Shown here: piece by piece, positions 7,225-16,732 of the stretch
Numbering within the stretch: position 1 is the first letter of the stretch
How the letters are laid out: each line of letters begins with the position of its first letter
NCBI RefSeq assembly: GCF_014196535.1
Contig: NZ_JACIDU010000016.1
Coordinates: 1-64,000 of the forward strand
Reading direction: 5' to 3'
Length of the DNA stretch: 64,000 nt
Source of the DNA: Allorhizobium borbori
GTDB lineage: Bacteria > Pseudomonadota > Alphaproteobacteria > Rhizobiales > Rhizobiaceae
The notes under the pieces: generated by a model
Told to the model about the DNA's origin: nothing
What the model saw: the letters and a program-made list of their open reading frames with translations, nothing else
Databases searched by the model: none
Made by a program: the position numbers and the translations under genes

Positions 7225-8391
7225 GTGACATGGCGCAACTTCGAGCAGGACCGCTATTCCAGGCAGATTGCGTCCGGCTTTCAATATCTTGCCTTCGAGC
7301 CTGAACTCGAGGCCGAGTACCGCGAGGCCGTGATCGACGAGCAGCGCGGAGCCGCGCGCATCTGCGCGATGTTCGGACTGATCGTCTGGACGGGTTTCGC
7401 CCTTCTCGACTTCAAGCGTCTGTCCGATGCCAATCTCTGGAACCACATCGACTGGCAGGTCCGGCTATGGCTCGGCGGCCGCTGGACCATCTGGCTCGTT
7501 CTCCTGATCGGCATCCTGAAAGCTCGCAATCCAAGATTTCACTATGACGCGCTCTACTGGTTCGGCTATGTGGCGATTGGCGCCGTGGCCGCGACAACGG
7601 CCCACATCGCCCGGTTAAAGGGCGTCATCGCCGTCGACAGTTCCCTGATCGTCGTCGTCGTCGCGGCCTTCATGCCGCTCGGCTTCACCTTCTACCGGGC
7701 TGTTGCCGGCGCAATGATCGTGGCCTTCATCGGCACCACCTTCCTGTTGTCGGGTTCCGACCTGCGCCCCGGCCCCGAACGACTGCAACTTGCCGCCATC
7801 CTGCTGATGGCCATTCCGGTCGCCGCCATCGGCGGCTTCCTGCGCGAGCGGTCTGCCCGCTTCAACTTTCTGCTCCAGCGCAAGGCTGCGCTCGAAGCCA
7901 CAACCGATCCTCTGACCGGGCTTCCCAACCGCCGCTGGCTCGCCGCCCATGCCGACACCGTTCTGCGCCAGGCCGCGCGGAATGCCGACGATGTCGTCGT
8001 GGCGATGGTGGATATCGACCATTTCAAGAAGTTCAACGACCGCTACGGTCACATGGAAGGCGATGCCGTGATCCGGCTCGTCGGCCGTTCGCTGGCTGAA
8101 ATCGCCCGTCGCCCCATGGATATCGTGGCGCGCACGGGCGGCGAGGAATTCTGCGTCCTGCTCTATAAAACGACTAAAGATGCCGGCCACAAGCTCTTCT
8201 GCGAGGCACTCGAACGGCTGAGCGACACACGGATCGCGCATGAGGGTTCACCCCATACACTCCTGACCGCCAGCATCGGCGCGACCCATCACAAAGGCCA
8301 TGCCACTCTTGATGACCTGATGGCGCGGGCTGACAAGGCCCTCTACACCGCCAAGGTTCAGGGACGCGCGCAGATCATCTGGAGCGCGTAA
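7225..8391 (+). CDS. Membrane-anchored diguanylate cyclase (GGDEF protein)
   Basis: A 388-residue protein expected to make cyclic di-GMP at the inner membrane. Residues 1-40 are soluble. About six hydrophobic segments follow between residues 48 and 210 (for example ICAMFGLIVWTGFALL and LQLAAILLMAIPVAAIGGFL) and form a sensory membrane module not recognised as a named family. The GGDEF domain occupies about residues 225-388, with DPLTGLPNRR, DIDHFKKFNDRYGH and an intact active site TGGEEF. An RxxD inhibitory site (RPMD) sits five residues before GGEEF, so product feedback inhibition is likely. The start is a GTG, and no ATG gives a better N-terminus. There is no obvious functional link to either neighbour. 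Confidence 0.88.
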   Translation: MTWRNFEQDRYSRQIASGFQYLAFEPELEAEYREAVIDEQRGAARICAMFGLIVWTGFALLDFKRLSDANLWNHIDWQVRLWLGGRWTIWLVLLIGILKARNPRFHYDALYWFGYVAIGAVAATTAHIARLKGVIAVDSSLIVVVVAAFMPLGFTFYRAVAGAMIVAFIGTTFLLSGSDLRPGPERLQLAAILLMAIPVAAIGGFLRERSARFNFLLQRKAALEATTDPLTGLPNRRWLAAHADTVLRQAARNADDVVVAMVDIDHFKKFNDRYGHMEGDAVIRLVGRSLAEIARRPMDIVARTGGEEFCVLLYKTTKDAGHKLFCEALERLSDTRIAHEGSPHTLLTASIGATHHKGHATLDDLMARADKALYTAKVQGRAQIIWSA

Positions 8392-8579
8392 GCAGGCATG
8401 TTCACCGCTCTGTCACGACAATTCTCTCGCTGTGAAGATGTCTTGCTGCGCCTTAGCGACGCGCTTCCGGTGTCGAACACTTGATGGTCGCAAAGGCCGT
8501 TTTCAACATCTTGCCCCTCTTCCAGCCCAGATCAACTGTTCCAATTCGCCATTGAGCCCGCACCCAAAGTCAAAGCGCC

Positions 8580-9788
8580 TCAGACCCTGTCTGGCAGGGT
8601 ACTGCGTTGCGCCAGATATTCCCAGAAGGCAACAGTCAGCAGCACGCATGCCGTTGCGCCCTGGATCATCAGATACGGCATGTCAGGGCCGAGAGCCAGG
8701 ATGGCCAGAGCAGCAATGCCGGCGCAATGCGACAGCGGAACGGCACGCGTTGCCAGGAATTTGGTGAGGGCCGATCCCGCGAGGAAAAGCGCCGGTCCGC
8801 CTGCGATGGCAAGGGTTGCCGGCAGGTTTGCCGTGGCGTCGGGATGTTCGAGGCTCATCTCCTCACCGACGGCGGCGAGAACAATCCCGGCGACAATCGG
8901 GAAATGGCCATAGATGAAGAGATGTTCGACGGTCTTTTGCGGATCGGTCGTGGTTTCCGCCTTGCGCGCCGTCTGCCTCTGCCCATCGTGAAAGTGGACC
9001 CACCACATCAGAACCGTAGTCGTAAAGGCAACGCAGAGAAGCGGCAGGGTTAGAACTGAATCCATCTTTTCGGCCGCCGTCCGCCCCGTGGCAAGGATCG
9101 TTTCCCCAAGACAGATAATGACGAAGAGAGCAGCCCGTTCGGCAAAATGCCCGCCGGAGACATCAAGGCTGGCGCCCGCCTCCGCGGTCATGAGACCGGG
9201 CAGATAATAATTCAGAACGGGTCCCATGTATTCGATGAGGATCGCGACCAGCCAGAACCACAATCGCATCTCGGGTTCTGTCATTGCGCCAACGATCCAG
9301 AGCACGCCCGAAACCGCGAGCCAGACGGCGCTGCGGATAAAGGTCATGCGGGCGGGGTGTTCGGCATTGCGAAGGGCAAAGAGCGAAAAGAGCGTTCGCG
9401 CCGCCTGCATGGCGACATAGGCGACGGCAAAAAGCAGGCCATCGCCTTCGAATGCTTCGGGAATGGCGATCGACATGACCAGTCCGCCGAACATCAGGCC
9501 GAAGAGGAGGAAATGGACCTGTTTCCTGCGCACGTCGAGCAGATTGATCGTCAGGGTGGTCTGTACCCAGACCCACCAGAGGGCCAGAAACAGGACGCCG
9601 GCCCGTGCAAATCCTGTGGCATCGGGATGGGTCGTGAGACCGTGTGAAAGCTGGATAAGGGCAAAGACGAAAACGAGATCGAAGAACAGTTCGGGAAAAC
9701 CAGGCTTGACGTCGGTCTGCTCCGCCGCGCGAAGAAGATCTTCATCCGCGTCTTCTTCCGTGATGTCAGATGGTGTGGTGTGACGCAT
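8580..9788 (-). CDS. Low temperature requirement A (LtrA) family membrane protein
   Basis: A 402-residue polytopic membrane protein of the LtrA family. The hallmark N-terminal segment VKPGFPELFFDLVFVFALIQLSH (residues 27-49, with FFDLVFVFA) is intact. About ten further hydrophobic helices follow, including LFLALWWVWVQTTLTINLLD and AALFVIICLGETILATGRTA (LGE motif). The biochemical role of this family is not established; the name comes from a Listeria mutant that fails to grow in the cold. The charged N-terminal 25 residues are probably cytoplasmic. It stands alone between convergent and co-directional neighbours, 64 nt upstream of the amylase stop. Confidence 0.85.
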   Translation of the reverse strand: MRHTTPSDITEEDADEDLLRAAEQTDVKPGFPELFFDLVFVFALIQLSHGLTTHPDATGFARAGVLFLALWWVWVQTTLTINLLDVRRKQVHFLLFGLMFGGLVMSIAIPEAFEGDGLLFAVAYVAMQAARTLFSLFALRNAEHPARMTFIRSAVWLAVSGVLWIVGAMTEPEMRLWFWLVAILIEYMGPVLNYYLPGLMTAEAGASLDVSGGHFAERAALFVIICLGETILATGRTAAEKMDSVLTLPLLCVAFTTTVLMWWVHFHDGQRQTARKAETTTDPQKTVEHLFIYGHFPIVAGIVLAAVGEEMSLEHPDATANLPATLAIAGGPALFLAGSALTKFLATRAVPLSHCAGIAALAILALGPDMPYLMIQGATACVLLTVAFWEYLAQRSTLPDRV

Positions 9789-9852
9789 AACCAGCTTCTC
9801 CTTCCGCCACGCGCCCGGCCGTTCCGCTCAAACCGTCAAGGGATGCACTGTG

Positions 9853-11340
9853 TCAAACGGCGTCCTTGCGGACCCATACGCTGACGCTGCCACCCGCAAC
9901 CGGAAACATCGCCGCGCCCTTGTCGTCGGTCACGACCTCGTCGGATCGATGTCCCAGGAAATCGACGAATGCTGTGGATGCGTGATCCGGACCGAGTTCG
10001 ATACTTTTACCGGTGTCTGGACCGTTGGTCATCACGACCACACAACCCGGCGCGTCTTCCGTGCCGTGGCGGACAAAGGCGATGCAGCCGGCGTCATCAA
10101 ATATGTCGGTCTGGCCGCCGTTGGCAAAGCGCTGACGCGCCTCGATGAGTTTGGGAAGGCACGCAATGGCCGGCATCTCGATCCTGTGATCGTCTCCATC
10201 GCCACCGGTATCCGTGTAGCTCGCGCCGAACAGATCCGGGTAGAAGACACAAGGCACGCCCTGCTCGCGCAGCAGGATCAGCGCATAGGCGAGTGCCTTG
10301 AACCATGGCTCGACGGGCGCCTCCAGAGCCTGCAAAGGTTGCGTATCGTGATTGTCGACCAGGGTAACGGCATGATCGGGTTCGCTGGAGACGAGTGAAC
10401 CGTCAAACAGGGTCCGCAGGTCGAACCCCTCGCCTTCCCGCGCCGCCCTGTGAAACGAGTGGTGCAAGGCGACATCGAACAGCATGAGTTGCTGGTCGAC
10501 CAACTCAAGATAGGTCTTCAGCGCGTCCATATCCGGATGCCAGTATTCCGCGACGACAAACAGTTCCCTGTCCACGGTTTCGCGCATGTGCCCGACCCAG
10601 TCGCGGAAAAACCACGCCGGAATGTGCTTTGCGGCATCAAGACGAAAACCATCGACCGGAACCTGCTCCGCCAGCCACCGTCCCCAGAACTTCAGTTCCT
10701 CGTAAACGGCGCGATTGCGAAACTCGACATCGGCGCCCATCAGATAATCGAAATTGCCGTTTTCCTGGTCGACCTCGGTGTTCCACTCACCATCACCATA
10801 TTCGTTGACCAACCGGAAAATGCCGTCTTCATCGGGATCTTCCACATGATCGACGCCGCTGAAGCACTTCATGTCCCAGACAAATTCCGAGTGCCGGCCC
10901 TTGCGTCCGGGAAAGGTGAAGCGGGTGTAGGCGAGCGCTTCAAAGGTGTCGTCATCGATTTCCGTGCGGTTATCGGGATTAACGCGCCGCAAATGCACGC
11001 GCTCCTTCTCGTCGGCTCCCATTTTATGATTGAACACCACATCGTGGATGACGCGCAGACCATTGTCCTTCAATGCGCGGGTGGCGTGCTCGAGGGCGCT
11101 GCGATCACCATATTTCGTGGCGACGCTCCCTTTCTGGTCAAACTCGCCGAGATCGAACAGATCATAGGTATCGTAACCGACGGAGAAACCTCCCGCCGCG
11201 CCCTTGTAGGCTGGTGGCAGCCACACGTCGGTGATGCCCATCCGCGCCAGATCCGATGATTTTTCCGCCAATTCGCGCCACAAGTGGCCGCCATCGGGAT
11301 AGTACCAATGGAAAAACTGCAACAGTGTACGCGCCACCAT
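9853..11340 (-). CDS. Cytoplasmic alpha-amylase, glycoside hydrolase family 13
   Basis: A 495-residue GH13 enzyme (subfamily 5-like) cleaving alpha-1,4-glucans. All four conserved regions are present: VIHDVVFNH (region I), [10 protein letters not shown] with the nucleophile Asp (II), VVAEYWHPD with the acid/base Glu (III) and LVDNHDTQP with the transition-state Asp (IV). There is no signal peptide, so the enzyme should act on internal glycogen or maltodextrins. The ATG at 11340 was preferred over a GTG at 11352 because GGTGAGG lies 7 nt upstream of it. Length is usual for bacterial cytoplasmic amylases. No other glycogen genes are adjacent. Confidence 0.93.
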   Translation of the reverse strand: MVARTLLQFFHWYYPDGGHLWRELAEKSSDLARMGITDVWLPPAYKGAAGGFSVGYDTYDLFDLGEFDQKGSVATKYGDRSALEHATRALKDNGLRVIHDVVFNHKMGADEKERVHLRRVNPDNRTEIDDDTFEALAYTRFTFPGRKGRHSEFVWDMKCFSGVDHVEDPDEDGIFRLVNEYGDGEWNTEVDQENGNFDYLMGADVEFRNRAVYEELKFWGRWLAEQVPVDGFRLDAAKHIPAWFFRDWVGHMRETVDRELFVVAEYWHPDMDALKTYLELVDQQLMLFDVALHHSFHRAAREGEGFDLRTLFDGSLVSSEPDHAVTLVDNHDTQPLQALEAPVEPWFKALAYALILLREQGVPCVFYPDLFGASYTDTGGDGDDHRIEMPAIACLPKLIEARQRFANGGQTDIFDDAGCIAFVRHGTEDAPGCVVVMTNGPDTGKSIELGPDHASTAFVDFLGHRSDEVVTDDKGAAMFPVAGGSVSVWVRKDAV

Positions 11341-11400
11341 AATGTGCCTCACCGGGATCGTATTCGAAACGATAGAATTGCGAAACTGTTACGGATGCGC

Positions 11401-11541
11401 TCAGGAAAGAGGCTGCACTTCTCCCGGCGGCAGCAACGCAAGGTATAGACCCGCGATAATCGCACCGACGACGAAAAGGGTGATGATGAAGTACACCATC
11501 TTCCGCGTAACTATTCTTTTGGTCTGGGCTGTTTTTCTCAT
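11401..11541 (-). CDS. Small single-span membrane protein, unknown function
   Basis: A 46-codon reading frame starts with a Lys/Arg-rich stretch (MRKTAQTKRIVTRKMVY), continues with one hydrophobic helix (FIITLFVVGAIIAGLYLALL) and ends PPGEVQPLS. The distribution of charges predicts the N-terminus inside. A shorter 32-residue version could start at the ATG at 11499, with GGAAG just upstream. It lies in the 313-nt gap between the amylase and phytochrome genes, on their strand; nothing else was seen in that gap. Support is only the amino-acid pattern, so the call is tentative. Confidence 0.45.
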   Translation of the reverse strand: MRKTAQTKRIVTRKMVYFIITLFVVGAIIAGLYLALLPPGEVQPLS

Positions 11542-11653
11542 ACAGTCGGAAATGCGTCGCACGCAAAATTGTTCCGGCACAGTGGACTGAAAACCGAAAT
11601 TTCCGAACGCACCCCAAGTCTAACGCCTATGGCCCGGCGCACTCCAAATCCGT

Positions 11654-14302
11654 TCAGCCTCCTGTGCCTCTCAGAAGGCCAATCAGGGTTTGCAGACAGT
11701 CCTTGTCGTAAGGCTTGCCTAGCACCATGCTTGACCGGAGCGCCGCCGGCAAGGCGTTGTCGTCGCGGTAGCCGGACGTGAACGCGAAGGGAATGCCCTT
11801 CTCCCGGAGCGCCATGGCAACCGGAATACTGGTTTCCGTTCCCAGATTTATGTCGAGAAGCGCCATGTCGAACGGCCTCGACGCAACCATGGCCAACGCC
11901 TCCCTGACCGTTGAGGCAATGGTCACACTCGTCGCACCGAGCTGCTGCAGCATGTCTTCCGCATCGATCGCGATAATCATGTTGTCTTCCACGAGAAGAA
12001 CATGGGCCGGCGCTTCGATATGTGTCCCGGCACCGGTTGCGAGCGGTTTGATGGCGGCTTTACGCTTTGCAGAAAGCGCGGGCAGATCGCGAACATGGCC
12101 TGCCGGGAGCTGGAACTGCGCGCGGAGACCGTCCACGTCGAACTCCAGTTGTGCCGTGCCGTGCAATTCGTAGGGAACAGAGCGCTCGATGATGGTCGTT
12201 CCGAACCCTCTTCTTTGCGGTTGGGCGACCGGCGGACCGCCAGCCTCTTGCCACAAAACCGAAAGGGAGGCGTCCGGCTGGCGCGCAAGCGTGATCGAGA
12301 CGGTCCCGAGTTCGGTCTTCAGGGCACCGTGTTTCGCAGAGTTCGCAACCAGTTCATGCATGACCAACGCCATGGTGGAGAAGGCCGATGGCGTAAGGAG
12401 CGCGTCATCGCCGTGGATGAAAAGGCGAGGACCCTTTCCATTGAGATGCTCCTTCAGTTCGGTCGCGACCAGCGATGTAAATGGTGCCGGGGACCAGTTG
12501 TTCCGGGTGATCTGATCATGCGCGCGCGCAAGCGCCTGGATACGGCCTTCGAGAACGGAGGCATAATCCTCCGTCGACATGGCCTCCCTGTTGGTCTGTG
12601 AAATGAGACTGCGCACCAGCGTCAGCACATTGCGAACGCGGTGGTTGAGTTCGGCAATCAGAATCTCCTGCCGCTCCACGGTCAGCCTGCGATGCCTGGC
12701 GGTTTCATCCACCGTTCGGAGAACGGCATCCAGAATGACGACGCGCAATCGTTCAGCCGCCTGGATTTTCGTCGCGTCCCAATCCTTGCTTTGGCCCCGA
12801 ACGGTTTGCTTCCAGAGTTCGAAGCTCCGCCGTGGGCTGAGACGCTGATCAGCGCCGGTCATTTCCACCGGTTTTTCCGGGTTGCCGGCCCAGTGAACCT
12901 GTTTCGCGATCTCGCTTCGGAAAAACAGCAAGTGGTCGCGCGGCGCGCTTGATATCGGAATGGCCAGAAGGCCGGCAGCACGCTCTGTTATGCCCTGCGT
13001 CTCTGCAAGCCATCGGGCGAGATCGCTGGTGCTGAAGATCCTGCCCGGTTCCGTACTGTTCAGCTTCTCCCCTATGTCTCTTATCTCGCTCACCGTCGGC
13101 GTGCGGTGGATCGCAGTCACGCCATCATTGACAATGATCGCCATGCCGTCTGCTTCAAGAATGCGGCAAGCCAGCTCGGCATTGTCCAAAAGGACATTGA
13201 CGATATTCGGAGATAGGGCCGCGGCTTTCTCGATCGCGTCCAGCAGCGTTTTTGAGAGCTGTTCATAAACCGAAGCGGTTTGGGCGAGCCTGCTTTCCAG
13301 CACCAGTGACAGCATCTGCCCGAACAGGAGCAGAGCGTTTCGATGACTTATGGCAAGTGTCAGGGGCTGTCGATGATGGCAGGCGAGCAGCCCCCATAAC
13401 TTGCCATCGACAATGATTGAAACCGAGGCCGAGGCTGCGACCCCCATGTTGCGCAGATATTCCAGATGGGTTGGCGAGACCGCCCGCAGCACGCTTGCCG
13501 AAAGATCCAGCGACGGGTTCCCGGTGGCCTCCTCTGAAAGGATGAGCGCACCGATGTCGTGACTGTCCGATATGATGCGGATCGGGTTGCGAACATAAAG
13601 CGCCCGGGCCTGTTTCGGAATATCCGTCGCGGGGTAGCGAAGGCCGAGGAATGGCTCCATTTCCGAAACCGCCTGTTCCGTCACGACCTCGCCTGAGCCA
13701 TCCGGTAAAAACCGGTAGGCCATAACGCGGTCAAACGATGTGAAGGCGCTGCAAAAGCGCACAGCATGCGCGAGGATTTCCTCAAGATCAGGAAGCGCGG
13801 TCATTTGCTTGATGGCAAACTGCACATCGGAGACATAACGAGACACGCGTTCAACGCCGACATGGGGTTCGAACTCCATCATTATGACGTCGCCTGAAAT
13901 CCCGATGCTGACATCGAAGGGCACATCTGCCACGACGACGCCTTGGACCGTTTCCGGATAAGCGCCCGGCTTCACATGCTGCAGCACATTGCGAAACTCA
14001 TGGATCGTTGCAGGGGACAGAAAGCTGTCTGCCTTGGTGCCCAGGAGTTCGCTGGCGGACGATGGAATGAAAGCACCGACATTTTCGGAGACGGCAGTGA
14101 CCACCCAATCCGCCGTCACCGCAATCAGAAATCCGAACCCTTGAACACGCCCAAGCAAATGGATCGGTTCCTGATCGCAACGTGTCAAATTCATCGGGGA
14201 TTGCTCACAGTCGGTTGGTTTCGGGGTTGTTTGCGCTGCTCCGCGAGAACGCACTTTCCTGAGTGCTCGGAGTGTTCTGCAATCACGGGAGGAAGAGTCC
14301 AT
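11654..14302 (-). CDS. Bacteriophytochrome histidine kinase (HWE type) with C-terminal receiver domain
   Basis: An 882-residue light sensor. The N-terminal PAS domain carries the expected biliverdin-binding Cys in RCDQEPIHLLGRVQGFG (Cys about residue 42). The GAF domain follows with the phytochrome motif RYPATDIPKQARALY, then a PHY domain (ISHRNALLLFGQMLSL). The kinase has AELNHRVRNVLTLV with the phospho-accepting His and LWQEAGGPP (the W-x-E motif), the HWE signature. The last 120 residues form a receiver domain with LLDINLG carrying the target Asp. This domain order matches Agrobacterium Agp2-type (bathy) phytochromes. The start at 14302 has GGAGG 8 nt upstream. No heme oxygenase gene is in the window. 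A divergent Crp-type gene starts 173 nt away. Confidence 0.9.
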   Translation of the reverse strand: MDSSSRDCRTLRALRKVRSRGAAQTTPKPTDCEQSPMNLTRCDQEPIHLLGRVQGFGFLIAVTADWVVTAVSENVGAFIPSSASELLGTKADSFLSPATIHEFRNVLQHVKPGAYPETVQGVVVADVPFDVSIGISGDVIMMEFEPHVGVERVSRYVSDVQFAIKQMTALPDLEEILAHAVRFCSAFTSFDRVMAYRFLPDGSGEVVTEQAVSEMEPFLGLRYPATDIPKQARALYVRNPIRIISDSHDIGALILSEEATGNPSLDLSASVLRAVSPTHLEYLRNMGVAASASVSIIVDGKLWGLLACHHRQPLTLAISHRNALLLFGQMLSLVLESRLAQTASVYEQLSKTLLDAIEKAAALSPNIVNVLLDNAELACRILEADGMAIIVNDGVTAIHRTPTVSEIRDIGEKLNSTEPGRIFSTSDLARWLAETQGITERAAGLLAIPISSAPRDHLLFFRSEIAKQVHWAGNPEKPVEMTGADQRLSPRRSFELWKQTVRGQSKDWDATKIQAAERLRVVILDAVLRTVDETARHRRLTVERQEILIAELNHRVRNVLTLVRSLISQTNREAMSTEDYASVLEGRIQALARAHDQITRNNWSPAPFTSLVATELKEHLNGKGPRLFIHGDDALLTPSAFSTMALVMHELVANSAKHGALKTELGTVSITLARQPDASLSVLWQEAGGPPVAQPQRRGFGTTIIERSVPYELHGTAQLEFDVDGLRAQFQLPAGHVRDLPALSAKRKAAIKPLATGAGTHIEAPAHVLLVEDNMIIAIDAEDMLQQLGATSVTIASTVREALAMVASRPFDMALLDINLGTETSIPVAMALREKGIPFAFTSGYRDDNALPAALRSSMVLGKPYDKDCLQTLIGLLRGTGG

Positions 14303-14421
14303 CACGCGCCCCTCCTTCAAAAAGACGTTCTCTGGCAGGCTGCGGAGGACGATATTATGAGCCCGTCAATTGCCATTCAATGTGCTCTTTTAGACGTTCA
14401 GCGCTTTTTGTCTGTCCACTA

Positions 14422-14434
14422 GTGAACATTTCAC
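14422..14434. promoter_or_regulatory. Palindrome upstream of the Crp/Fnr-type gene
   Basis: GTGAACATTTCAC is a perfect GTGAA-N3-TTCAC palindrome 40 nt before the start codon at 14475, in the divergent region shared with the phytochrome gene. The half-site resembles the GTGA core of Crp-family operators, but the spacing differs from the classical N6. It is a candidate autoregulatory site. Confidence 0.35.
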
Positions 14435-14474
14435 CAGATCGAGCGTTCTGGCATCGGCAAACAGGAATGTGACG

Positions 14475-15221
14475 ATGACAGCTTTTGAAAGACTTCAGGA
14501 AGATACCATTGAGAACAATCTTCTCAGAGCCTTGAAGATTGAAGACTGGGCCAGGCTTTCCCCGCTTTTGCGCGAGTGGCAGGCCGAGCCGGGAACGGTT
14601 TTGCATCGACCGGGGGACGAGGTGCAGTTCGCCTATTTCCCCCGCGGCGCAAGCCTGATTTCCTATCTCGTCGTACTGAAGGACGGACGTGCGATCGAAA
14701 CAGCCATGGTCGGTCGGGAGGGTGCCATCGGCGGCTTTGTCAGCCAGGGCCGGCTGCCCGCCTACACCCGTGCTGAGGTGCAGTGCGGCGGTCGCTTCTT
14801 TCGCATCGGCTTGCGGGAACTGGAGGAGATAAAATCCGGCTCGCCTTCCGTGCGTGCCTTGTTCGCGAGATATGCGGACTGCCTGCTCTCGCAAATTTTT
14901 CAGTCCGTTGCCTGCAACGCGACCCATTCGATTGAACAGAGAACGGCAAAATGGCTTCTGGCGGCCGTCGAGCGGACAGGCGACACGGAAATTTCGCTGA
15001 CGCAGGAACAGATGGCGGCGATGCTGGGTGTAGGCCGAAGCTATTTGAGCCGGGTGATCGCCAACCTCAAGGCGAAAGGCGTGATCGAAGCACGAAGGAG
15101 CCGTATTTCCGTATCTGACCCGCAGCGGTTGGAGGCCACTGCCTGCGAGTGCACCCGTTCGGTCAGCCGCCATTTTGACGAAGTGCTGCGGGGCGTCTAT
15201 CCGCATGGCGACGACCATTGA
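14475..15221 (+). CDS. Crp/Fnr-family transcriptional regulator
   Basis: A 248-residue regulator. The N-terminal cyclic-nucleotide-binding-like beta roll (residues about 25-130) includes PGTVLHRPGDEVQFAYFPRGASLISYL and GREGAIGG. A dimerisation helix follows, and then the winged helix LTQEQMAAMLGVGRSYLSRVIANLKAKGVIE near residues 180-210. The Fnr N-terminal cysteines are absent, so oxygen sensing by an Fe-S cluster is unlikely; a CxC pair near the C-terminus (ACECTR) is of unknown meaning. The ATG at 14475 was preferred over an in-frame GTG at 14469 because AGGA lies 8 nt before it. This subgroup is common in Rhizobiales without a known ligand. Confidence 0.85.
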   Translation: MTAFERLQEDTIENNLLRALKIEDWARLSPLLREWQAEPGTVLHRPGDEVQFAYFPRGASLISYLVVLKDGRAIETAMVGREGAIGGFVSQGRLPAYTRAEVQCGGRFFRIGLRELEEIKSGSPSVRALFARYADCLLSQIFQSVACNATHSIEQRTAKWLLAAVERTGDTEISLTQEQMAAMLGVGRSYLSRVIANLKAKGVIEARRSRISVSDPQRLEATACECTRSVSRHFDEVLRGVYPHGDDH

Positions 15222-15373
15222 GGCCCAAGGCACGAACGTTCCGCCGCTCCGTTTCCAGGGACATTTTCACCATCACCGCGCCGAGAATCAAGACCGTGCC
15301 AAAGCCATACCGGCGAGGGAACGAAACCCACAGCAAGAGAGTTCATGAGGCCGACGACGTTACGCGGCCGTTG

Positions 15374-15391
15374 GGCGGACCGCCGTCCGCC
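15374..15391 (+). terminator. GC hairpin downstream of the Crp/Fnr-type gene
   Basis: A perfect 7-bp stem GGCGGAC/GTCCGCC with a 4-nt loop lies in the 208-nt gap after the regulator. It has no U-tract, so its role as a terminator is uncertain. Nothing else was recognised in this gap. Confidence 0.3.
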
Positions 15392-15429
15392 GTCAGCGCA
15401 TTGGCTCACCGACGAACGAATTGAAAAGC

Positions 15430-15660
15430 ATGAAGACGTTTTTTGAAACCCGATTTGGTCCCCATCAGTTTGCCGTTCTGGATGAAGCCCTTGAAATGTG
15501 GCGTTCGGGAACTTCGCTGACAAAGAAAGATCCTGATCTGATGATTGCTGCGGAAATCTGCATCAACCTGTTCCGGGAAGGAAACGCCACGGTGCCTGAT
15601 CTTTTCCGCGCGATGTCCGGACACAAGGCTCTACAGGAACTTGCGAATTGGTACAGGTGA
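15430..15660 (+). CDS. Small hypothetical protein
   Basis: A 76-residue protein of unknown function (a TTG at 15421 would add three residues). It is predicted to be alpha-helical and soluble: MKTFFETRFGPHQFAVLDEALEMWR, then KKDPDLMIAAEICINLFREGN and a C-terminal ALQELANWYR. The amphipathic helices and normal amino-acid composition make it look like a real gene rather than a chance frame, but no family is recognised and the ribosome site is weak. It is convergent with the SorC-type regulator gene, whose stop lies 103 nt away. Confidence 0.5.
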   Translation: MKTFFETRFGPHQFAVLDEALEMWRSGTSLTKKDPDLMIAAEICINLFREGNATVPDLFRAMSGHKALQELANWYR

Positions 15661-15763
15661 AGCATCTATTCCAGTTTGAAGCGTACGGGCTTGTGCGCTT
15701 CGCTTCTGGCCGTGGTCGAACAGGCAATTTCAAGATCGATGTGACGATGGCTCGAAATCTCCG

Positions 15764-16711
15764 CTACTCCGACGCGACTAGAAGTTCCGCCATTTTCGAA
15801 TCCGTCACGAGATGATCGACGAAGCCGCCCCTGAGAGCGGCTCGCGTTGCCGCGATCTTGAACGTGCCGCTAACGACGAGAAGACCCTCCATCTCGCGCA
15901 GGAGGTCATGATCGGCGCCGATGATCCGTTCATCGAGATCGCCGAGTACCGCCTGCCCGAACTCGTCGATGAAGCGGCCCGCAATGATGCCCACGGCGCC
16001 TTTGCTCCGGTATTCATCTATCTCCGCAACGGTGGCGATCTTGAACTGCACGACATGCGTATCCGGTGTGCAGGGGCTGAGCGAGAAAACCGACTTGTTG
16101 CATTTGCGCAGGTTTTCAAGCTGTTCGCGGATGATAGGTTCCATTTTCAGCGCCGAGGCCAATGCCGCGCTTGAACAGACGGCCGGGGCATTGAAGTTGA
16201 TGCAATAGGCCTCCAGTCTTCTGGCGATTTCCGTCGTACAGCTTTCGGAGGTGCTGAGCAGCGGATTGGCGATCGAGCCGAGCAACTGCCGGACGGTCAG
16301 GCTTTCGATCGGCCAGTGCGGGACGTACTCGGAAACGAAGGAGACGGTCTGTCCCCAGGAAACGCCGAGCACATCGCCCTTTTCCAGAACATTCGGCAAA
16401 TGGTGTGCCGCCACTTCGCACACCGCCCGCGTCAGCATTTCGCCCTGCATGCCCTCATCGGGCACGATATGAACGCTTTTCAGTCCGTATGCCTCGGTCA
16501 GCGCATCCGCCATGGCATTCAGGCGATAATGCTCGGGCGCCACCTGAATGCAGACGATGTTCCGTTCCTTGGCAAGCTTCAGGTAACTGATGACGGTCGG
16601 CCTCGACAGGGAGAGCGCGTCCGCAATCTCTCCCTGATTGAGGTTCTTGACGTAATACATCCACGCCACCTCGGCGATGACCTTGTTGGACGGATGTTGC
16701 GAACGGTACAT
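15764..16711 (-). CDS. SorC-family transcriptional regulator
   Basis: A 315-residue sugar-phosphate-sensing regulator. An N-terminal helix-turn-helix (residues 10-60) reads VAWMYYVKNLNQGEIADALSLSRPTVISYLKLAKER. The large C-terminal effector domain (about 65-310) resembles DeoR/SorC sugar-binding domains: DVLGVSWGQTV, the CNKSVFSLSP segment and AVGIIAGRFIDEFGQ. In polyol operons such as erythritol, the SorC-type EryD is encoded with the enzymes and represses them, and this gene is likewise the last gene of the operon it probably controls. It starts 21 nt past the barrel-protein stop. Its inducer is likely the phosphorylated polyol or ketose. Confidence 0.85.
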   Translation of the reverse strand: MYRSQHPSNKVIAEVAWMYYVKNLNQGEIADALSLSRPTVISYLKLAKERNIVCIQVAPEHYRLNAMADALTEAYGLKSVHIVPDEGMQGEMLTRAVCEVAAHHLPNVLEKGDVLGVSWGQTVSFVSEYVPHWPIESLTVRQLLGSIANPLLSTSESCTTEIARRLEAYCINFNAPAVCSSAALASALKMEPIIREQLENLRKCNKSVFSLSPCTPDTHVVQFKIATVAEIDEYRSKGAVGIIAGRFIDEFGQAVLGDLDERIIGADHDLLREMEGLLVVSGTFKIAATRAALRGGFVDHLVTDSKMAELLVASE

Positions 16712-16732
16712 TGATGCTTCCCGGTAACCTTG

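Noticed and set aside
7615-8241. Minus-strand frame opposite the GGDEF gene
   Set aside because: It is the antisense of a clear GGDEF domain and contains no recognisable fold.
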